Assembly: GCF_011045035.1 (NCBI RefSeq)
Contig: NZ_JAALAA010000032.1
Coordinates: forward strand, 1-43,990
Direction: 5' to 3'
Origin: Nocardioides turkmenicus
Lineage (GTDB): Bacteria; Actinomycetota; Actinomycetes; Propionibacteriales; Nocardioidaceae
Length of the DNA: 43,990 nucleotides
Shown: one piece after another, positions 39,517 through 43,990 of the stretch
Position numbering within the stretch: position 1 is the stretch's first letter
Layout of the letters: each line of letters opens with the position of its first letter
The notes under the pieces: generated by a model
What the model was told of the DNA's origin: nothing
What the model saw: the letters and a program-made list of their open reading frames with translations, nothing else
Database searches by the model: none
Position numbers and translations under genes: made by a program

Positions 39517-40893
39517 GTGACCGGAGCGGACTTCCTCCAGCTCGACCCGGCCGGCGTGCCGCCGGGCGGGCTGGCGGCCTGGCTCACCGGTGCGCTGCGC
39601 GACGCCGTGGCCGACGGCCGCCTCGCCGTCGGCGCCCGGGTGCCGGCGTCGCGCACGCTCGCGACCCAGCTCGGCGTCTCGCGCGGGGTGGTCGTCGAGG
39701 CGTACCAGCGGCTGACCGACGAGGGGTTGCTCTCGGCTCGCAGCGGCGGCGGGACACGGGTGAGCGCGGTTCCCGGAGCCGTACGCCGCCTCGGCGCCGC
39801 CACGCGTCTGCCGACGCCCGAGCTGGACCTCTCCCCGGGGGTGCCGGATCTGTCCGCCTTCCCGCGGGCGGCGTGGGCGAAGGCCTCGCGGGAGGTGCTC
39901 GCCGAGGTCGGGAGCGCCGACCTCGGCTACGGCGACCCGCGCGGTGTGCCCGTGCTCCGGGAGGCGCTCGCGGTCTGGCTGGGACGTACGCGCGGGCTCA
40001 CGGTCTCGCCCGACGAGATCCTGGTCGTCAACGGGGTTGCCCAGGGGCTGGTGCTGCTCGCGCGCTGGCTCGAGGAGCGTGGCAGGACCACAGTCGGCTT
40101 CGAGGAGCCGGGGTCCTACGGCGGGCGGGTGCACCTGCAACGGTGGGGGATGACGACCGTCCCGGTGCCGGTCGATGGCGACGGCCTGGATGTCGCGGCG
40201 CTCGGTGCCAGCGGGGTCGACGCCGTCGTGGTCACGCCCGCGCATCAGTTCCCGACCGGCGTGGTGCTCTCTCCGCAGCGCCGGCGGGAGCTGGTCGAGT
40301 GGGTCCGGGCGGCGCCGGACCGGCTGTTGATCGAGGACGACTACGACGCGGAGCACCGTTACGACCGGCCGCCCGTCGCTGCGGTGAAGGTGCTCGCACC
40401 CGACCGGGTGGTCCACCTCGGCAGCGTGTCGAAGACGCTGGCGCCGGCGATGCGGATCGGGTGGCTGATCGCTCCGTCGGGGATGCACGAGGAGCTGGTC
40501 GAGGCTCGTTACTGGCTCGACCTCGCCAGCCCGGCGCTGCCCCAGATCACACTGGCCCGCATGCTGACCTCGGGTGCCTTCGAGCGACACCTCAGGCTGG
40601 TCCGGCCCCGGCACAAGGCCCGGCGCGACGCGTTGCTCGAGGCGCTCGCCGAGCATCTGCCGGCCGCTCGGGTCCGAGGTGTCGCGGCCGGGCTCCACGT
40701 ACTGGCGACCCTGCCCGACGGGATCGACGACACCGCGGTCGCGGAGGCCGCGCTCGAGGCGGGCATCGCGGTCCATCCGCTGTCCCGGCACCGCCAGGGC
40801 ACCGGGCCGCCCGGCCTCGTGATCGGGTACGCCGCGACGACCCCGGACCGTCTCCGGGAGGCGGTCAGACGGCTGGCGCCGCTGATCTCCTAG
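39517..40893 (+). CDS. MocR/PdxR-type regulator (GntR HTH fused to aminotransferase fold)
   Basis: About 458 aa. N-terminal GntR winged helix: LAAWLTGALRDAVADGRLAV, ASRTLATQLGVSRGVVVEAY, QRLTDEGLLSARSGGGTRVS. The C-terminal fold-type I aminotransferase domain has LGYGDPRGVPVLREALAVWL, VVTPAHQFPTGVVLSPQRR, LIEDDYDAEHRYDRPPVAAV and the PLP lysine in HLGSVSKTLAPAMRIGWLIA. MocR proteins sense PLP or PLP adducts and regulate adjacent genes. GTG 39508 is a second in-frame start. A 7-bp hairpin spans its stop codon. Confidence 0.9.
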   Translation: MTGADFLQLDPAGVPPGGLAAWLTGALRDAVADGRLAVGARVPASRTLATQLGVSRGVVVEAYQRLTDEGLLSARSGGGTRVSAVPGAVRRLGAATRLPTPELDLSPGVPDLSAFPRAAWAKASREVLAEVGSADLGYGDPRGVPVLREALAVWLGRTRGLTVSPDEILVVNGVAQGLVLLARWLEERGRTTVGFEEPGSYGGRVHLQRWGMTTVPVPVDGDGLDVAALGASGVDAVVVTPAHQFPTGVVLSPQRRRELVEWVRAAPDRLLIEDDYDAEHRYDRPPVAAVKVLAPDRVVHLGSVSKTLAPAMRIGWLIAPSGMHEELVEARYWLDLASPALPQITLARMLTSGAFERHLRLVRPRHKARRDALLEALAEHLPAARVRGVAAGLHVLATLPDGIDDTAVAEAALEAGIAVHPLSRHRQGTGPPGLVIGYAATTPDRLREAVRRLAPLIS

Positions 40894-40906
40894 ACGTCCC
40901 TAGGAG
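40887..40906. terminator. Hairpin over the MocR stop codon
   Basis: CTCCTAG-N6-CTAGGAG, a perfect 7-bp stem that includes the TAG stop at 40891-40893. It may end transcription of the MocR gene. No U-run follows. Confidence 0.4.
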
Positions 40907-40990
40907 CCGGCGTCGTACTTCGCGCAGAGGCCCAAGCGGCTGCTCGCGATCCAGGCGGTCTTGAACGGTGCTCTGAACAACGTCGCCGAC

Positions 40991-41791
40991 CTACTTCCCG
41001 AACCGCTCCTGATCGCGCTTGACCGCGGCGTAGTCGTCCGAGCCGATGTTCTCCCGCAGCTCCTTGGCAGACTCGCGGATGGCGTCGGAGATGATCTCGT
41101 GGACCCGCGGGTCGGCCAGGCCCTCGTCGACCAGGCGCAGCACCGTGTCGGCCACGAGGCGGACGACGTCGTCGTGGAAGGGGAGGTACTTCAGCTTTCC
41201 GGTCGCCTGGTCCTGGCGGATCAGGTCGATGATGAGCGTGTCGATCTCGGCGCGGTTCTCCTCGATCGCGCTGGAGATGTGCCGGGTGTAGTTGCCGGTC
41301 TGGATCACCGCGATCACCTCGTCGAGCACCGCGACCGTGATCGGCTTGCGGATCGCGTTGACGATCGCCCCGGAGAACCTTCCCACCACGTACGCCGAGA
41401 CGCGGTCGCCGAAGGCACGGTCGGCCGCGCGCATCAGCCGGAGGAAGATGACCACCACCCGCAGCAGCCGGAAGGCACGGAAGGCCGGGTCCGAGAGCGG
41501 GATCATGCCGAGGATCTCGTACCAGTAGAGCGCCAGGAACTTCCAGCCCAGCCCGGACCTGGCCCAGCGGATGCAGAACTCGACGAAGAAGATCCCGCAG
41601 ATGACGTAGTCAGCGATGATCACCCGGTCGGCCCAGACCCGGGGTACGTCCCAGAAGGTGATCCAGACGAGCAGCGCGACCGAGACGATCGCGAGCACCA
41701 GCATCAGCCAGTCGACGACGGTGACCGGTGGCGTCGGTGCGGCGCCCGGCCTGCGGTCGTCATGGCGGCGGTCGATGCCTGTGGAGCTCAT
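40991..41791 (-). CDS. Voltage-sensor-like membrane protein without a pore domain
   Basis: About 266 aa. Segments: S1-like VVDWLMLVLAIVSVALLVWI, S2/S3-like VIIADYVICGIFFVEFCIRW (acidic residues D, E) and KFLALYWYEILGMIPL, then an S4-like RAFRLLRVVVIFLRLMRAAD with arginines at roughly three-residue intervals. The C-terminal half is cytoplasmic and helical (VLDEVIAVIQTGNYTRHISS; DDVVRLVADTVLRLVDEGLA). I find no pore loop or TxGYG selectivity filter. Such proteins are annotated as ion transporters; a proton-channel-like or sensor role is possible. ATG 41791 is preceded by TATCGT at 7 nt; GTG/ATG codons at 41818 and 41812 are alternatives. Confidence 0.8.
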   Translation of the reverse strand: MSSTGIDRRHDDRRPGAAPTPPVTVVDWLMLVLAIVSVALLVWITFWDVPRVWADRVIIADYVICGIFFVEFCIRWARSGLGWKFLALYWYEILGMIPLSDPAFRAFRLLRVVVIFLRLMRAADRAFGDRVSAYVVGRFSGAIVNAIRKPITVAVLDEVIAVIQTGNYTRHISSAIEENRAEIDTLIIDLIRQDQATGKLKYLPFHDDVVRLVADTVLRLVDEGLADPRVHEIISDAIRESAKELRENIGSDDYAAVKRDQERFGK

Positions 41792-41798
41792 GGTGGGC

Positions 41799-41804
41799 AC
41801 GATA
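41799..41804 (-). promoter_or_regulatory. -10-like TATCGT before voltage-sensor gene
   Basis: On the minus strand TATCGT ends 7 nt before ATG 41791, in keeping with a leaderless start; no Shine-Dalgarno motif is present. Confidence 0.4.
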
Positions 41805-41891
41805 GGAGACATGTCCACCGCTGGCGGTCAGCCACACGCGTCGTTGACGTGATGTAGGTCTGTCGCTGCCGCGGTTGTCGGTGCGACGCGG

Positions 41892-41897
41892 CAGAAT
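41892..41897 (+). promoter_or_regulatory. -10-like CAGAAT before recO
   Basis: CAGAAT ends 6 nt before GTG 41904, the recO start. Confidence 0.4.
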
Positions 41898-41903
41898 GGT
41901 GCC

Positions 41904-42632
41904 GTGCCGCTCTACCGCGACGAGGCCATCGTGCTTCGCACCCACAAGCTCGGTGAGGCCGACCGGATCATCACCATGCTCACCCGCCACCACGGGCGGG
42001 TGCGTGCCGTCGCGAAGGGCGTGCGGCGCACCACCTCGAGGTGGGGCTCGCGTCTGGAGCCGTTCACCCATGTCGACCTGCAGTTCGCCGAGGGGCGCAA
42101 CCTCGACACGATCACCCAGGCCGAGACGCTGACCCTGTTCCATGCGGGCATCGGCCTCGACTACGACCGCTACACCGCCGGCACCGCGATGCTCGAGACC
42201 GCCGACCGGCTGGTCCACGAGGAGGGCGAGCCGGCGCCCCAGCAGTATCTGCTGCTCGTCGGCGGGCTGCGGGTGCTCGCCCAGGGCGACCGGCTGCCGC
42301 GACACGTGCTCGACTCCTATCTGCTCCGCTCGCTGGCCGTCGCCGGCTACGCGCCGTCCTTCGAGGCGTGCGCGCGCTGCGGGCTGGAGGGTCCGCACCG
42401 GTGGTTCAACGTCTCCATGGGTGGCGCGCTGTGCACGACCTGCCGGGTGCCGGGCTCGGCGACGCCCGCGCCTGAGACACTCACCCACCTCGGTGCGCTG
42501 CTCTCAGGTGACTGGGATACCGTCGGCTGCGCCGAGGACCGGACCAGCAGGCAGGCGAGCGGGTTGGTCGCTGCGTACCTCTCCTGGCATCTGGACCGCA
42601 ACCTGCGCTCGCTCGAATACGTCGAGAGCTGA
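41904..42632 (+). CDS. recO: DNA repair protein RecO
   Basis: 242 aa. The N-terminal OB fold is PLYRDEAIVLRTHKLGEADR then IITMLTRHHGRVRAVAKGVR. The C-terminal helical domain holds a zinc-type pair of cysteine motifs, CARCGLEG and CTTC. RecO loads RecA onto SSB-coated DNA with RecR and anneals complementary strands. Adjacency to uppS further on is typical of actinobacteria. GTG 41904 has a -10-like element at 6 nt. Confidence 0.96.
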   Translation: MPLYRDEAIVLRTHKLGEADRIITMLTRHHGRVRAVAKGVRRTTSRWGSRLEPFTHVDLQFAEGRNLDTITQAETLTLFHAGIGLDYDRYTAGTAMLETADRLVHEEGEPAPQQYLLLVGGLRVLAQGDRLPRHVLDSYLLRSLAVAGYAPSFEACARCGLEGPHRWFNVSMGGALCTTCRVPGSATPAPETLTHLGALLSGDWDTVGCAEDRTSRQASGLVAAYLSWHLDRNLRSLEYVES

Positions 42633-42638
42633 GGAACG

Positions 42639-43990
42639 ATGGCCCACTCCCACGGCCACTCCCACGGCGGGCACGACGCCGAGGTGGAGGTCGAGGCGCT
42701 GCCGCGGATGGTGCTGACCGTCTCGCTGGTGCTCATCGCCGTCATCACCGTCGTCGGCGTGGCCGTCTGGTGGCCCGACCGCGCCGCGGTCGAGAAGCTC
42801 CAGGGGTCCCAGGAGTTCGTCGCCGACGGCGTCGTCTTCGAGACGGCCGAGGTGACCTCGGTCGCCGAGCCGTGCACCGCCGAGGGCACGCCTGAGGGCT
42901 GCAACAAGGCCTCGGTGAAGCTGACCAGCGGACCCGACACCGGCACCGAGGTCGCCGTCGAGATCTCGACCCCGATGGCGCGCTCCGGGCTCGAGACCGG
43001 CGACGAGGTGGAGCTCTCCCGCACCGAGAAGGAGGGGGATGCGACCTACGCCTTCTTCGACGTCAAGCGCGGACCGCCGCTGCTCCTGCTGGTCGGTCTC
43101 TTCGTGGTGTGCGTCGTCGCCGTCGCGCGGCTGCGCGGGCTGATGGCCGTGCTCGGCCTGGGCTTCGCGGGCGCGGTGGTGTGGCTGTTCCTGCTGCCGG
43201 CGCTGCTCTCCGGCGAGCCCGCGGCGTGGGTCGCGCTGGTCTCCTCGGTGCTGATCCTCTACGTCGTGCTCTACACGACCCACGGGCTCTCGGTGCGTAC
43301 GTCGGTGGCGCTCGCCGGCACGCTGGCCGGCGTCGCGGTGACCGCCCTGATCGGCACCCTCGCGATCGGCGGGAGCCGGCTCAGCGGCCTGGGCTCGGAG
43401 AGCGGTCAGACGCTCTCCTCGCTCGACGCCGAGCTCGACCTGCAGAGCCTCCTGGTCGCCGCCGTGATCATTGCCGGCCTCGGCGCGCTCAACGACGTCA
43501 CCATCACCCAGGCGTCCGCGGTGTGGGAGCTGCGCGCCGCCGGGCCGACCACCTCGCGGTGGGACGTCTTCCGCGGCGCGATGCGGATCGGCCGCGACCA
43601 CGTCGCCTCGACGATCTACACGATCGTGTTCGCCTACGTCGGCACCGCGCTGACCCTGCTGCTGGTGATCCAGCTCTACGACCGCACGTTCTTCTCGCTG
43701 CTGACCACCGAGCAGATGGCCGGCGAGATCGTCTCCACGATGGCCGCCGGCATCGGGGTGGTGCTGGCGATGCCGATCACCACGATCATCGGGGCGCTGA
43801 CCGTCCCCGGTCCGGCCGGGCGGCCGGAGGAGATGGAGTACGACGCGCCCCGGCGTCCGATGGTCCCGCCCAGGCCGCATCAGCCCGGGCCGCCCCAGCC
43901 CGGGCCGCAGCCGCCTCCTGGCTATCGCCCGACTAGGGTTGCACCTCGTGAGCAAGCCGGTCCGTACCCCAACACCCCACCCGTCCGGGG
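42639..43990 (+). CDS. YibE/F family membrane protein (runs off the window)
   Basis: At least 450 codons, still open at the right edge. Histidine-rich N-terminus MAHSHGHSHGGHDAE, then a membrane segment (VLTVSLVLIAVITVVGVAVW), an extracytoplasmic beta-rich region of ~100 residues, and at least six more membrane spans from LLLLVGLFVVCVVAVARLRG to AGEIVSTMAAGIGVVLAMPI. The signature GLGALNDVTITQASAVWELR is diagnostic of YibE/F. The tail is proline-rich (PMVPPRPHQPGPPQPGPQPP). GAGGAA precedes ATG 42639, 6 nt after recO. The His-rich start hints at metal binding. Function of the family is unproved. Confidence 0.9.
   Translation, partial: MAHSHGHSHGGHDAEVEVEALPRMVLTVSLVLIAVITVVGVAVWWPDRAAVEKLQGSQEFVADGVVFETAEVTSVAEPCTAEGTPEGCNKASVKLTSGPDTGTEVAVEISTPMARSGLETGDEVELSRTEKEGDATYAFFDVKRGPPLLLLVGLFVVCVVAVARLRGLMAVLGLGFAGAVVWLFLLPALLSGEPAAWVALVSSVLILYVVLYTTHGLSVRTSVALAGTLAGVAVTALIGTLAIGGSRLSGLGSESGQTLSSLDAELDLQSLLVAAVIIAGLGALNDVTITQASAVWELRAAGPTTSRWDVFRGAMRIGRDHVASTIYTIVFAYVGTALTLLLVIQLYDRTFFSLLTTEQMAGEIVSTMAAGIGVVLAMPITTIIGALTVPGPAGRPEEMEYDAPRRPMVPPRPHQPGPPQPGPQPPPGYRPTRVAPREQAGPYPNTPPVR
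43934..43939 (+). promoter_or_regulatory. -10-like TAGGGT before uppS
   Basis: TAGGGT ends 8 nt before GTG 43948 and lies inside the YibE/F coding region. Confidence 0.4.
43948..43990 (+). CDS. uppS: Isoprenyl transferase (undecaprenyl diphosphate synthase), N-terminal fragment
   Basis: Only 14 codons are in view: VSKPVRTPTPHPSG. The PHPSG motif followed by the usual GARPP is typical of the extreme N-terminus of actinobacterial UppS, and recO-uppS neighbourhood is conserved. It would make the C55 (or shorter) lipid carrier for cell-wall synthesis. The start overlaps the end of the YibE/F gene in another frame. The call is by position and a short motif. Confidence 0.6.
   Translation, partial: MSKPVRTPTPHPSG

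Noticed and set aside
38308..40791. 827-codon antisense frame across leuA, DMT and MocR genes
   Set aside because: Same GC-driven shadow; the real genes on both strands carry family motifs.
1..43990. tRNA, rRNA, riboswitch or insertion sequence
   Set aside because: No cloverleaf-like segment, rRNA core, known riboswitch core or transposase motif was seen on either strand.

Overview
The window is high-GC actinobacterial chromosomal DNA. Gene content, GC-rich third codon positions, frequent GTG starts, the mycobacterial-type SOS box, the TmsA/TmsB branched-fatty-acid genes and the gene order around era and recO-uppS all fit the family Nocardioidaceae (Nocardioides-like). The species assignment is inference. 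I see no rRNA, tRNA, CRISPR array, insertion sequence or prophage.

Layout. 1-143: 3' end of a gene cut by the window edge. 175-10.9 kb: small accessory genes, namely a VOC protein divergent from a WYL regulator, a PNPOx-fold protein, a Nudix hydrolase, a cupin, an antibiotic-kinase homologue, a secreted GHL10-type glycosidase, a MOSC protein, an ECF sigma factor translationally coupled to a membrane-anchored partner, and an MFS exporter coupled to a serine beta-lactamase-like protein. 10.9-16.8 kb: the SOS mutasome operon imuA'-imuB-dnaE2, preceded by a perfect LexA box and bracketed by two long imperfect palindromes. 16.8-20.2 kb: GNAT, HemW, PspC, DUF3097 and a small DUF2470-like gene under an IdeR/DtxR-type iron box.

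20.3-28.3 kb is a conserved actinobacterial block: CIRCE-hrcA-dnaJ-rsmE, a lipoprotein, an AlkZ-like protein, phoH-ybeY-corC and a degenerate cytidine-deaminase-like gene. The block resumes at era (33.0 kb). Between them lie tmsA-tmsB (10-methyl fatty acid synthesis), a small unknown gene, a PNPOx-fold gene and a siderophore-interacting protein that overlaps era. 33.9-36.5 kb: two tandem septum-formation-type lipoproteins, a flavodoxin-fold protein and another PNPOx-fold protein. 36.6-38.5 kb: leuA with a leucine leader peptide. Then come a DMT permease divergent from a MocR regulator, a voltage-sensor-only membrane protein, recO, a YibE/F protein that runs off the end, and the first codons of uppS.

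Regulation visible in the sequence: a LexA box, a CIRCE element, an iron box, a leucine attenuator-like leader, and a recurring arrangement in which a -10-like hexamer sits 6-8 nt before the start codon. The last points to widespread leaderless mRNAs. At the DNA level the palindrome CGTACG is strongly over-represented in all reading frames.
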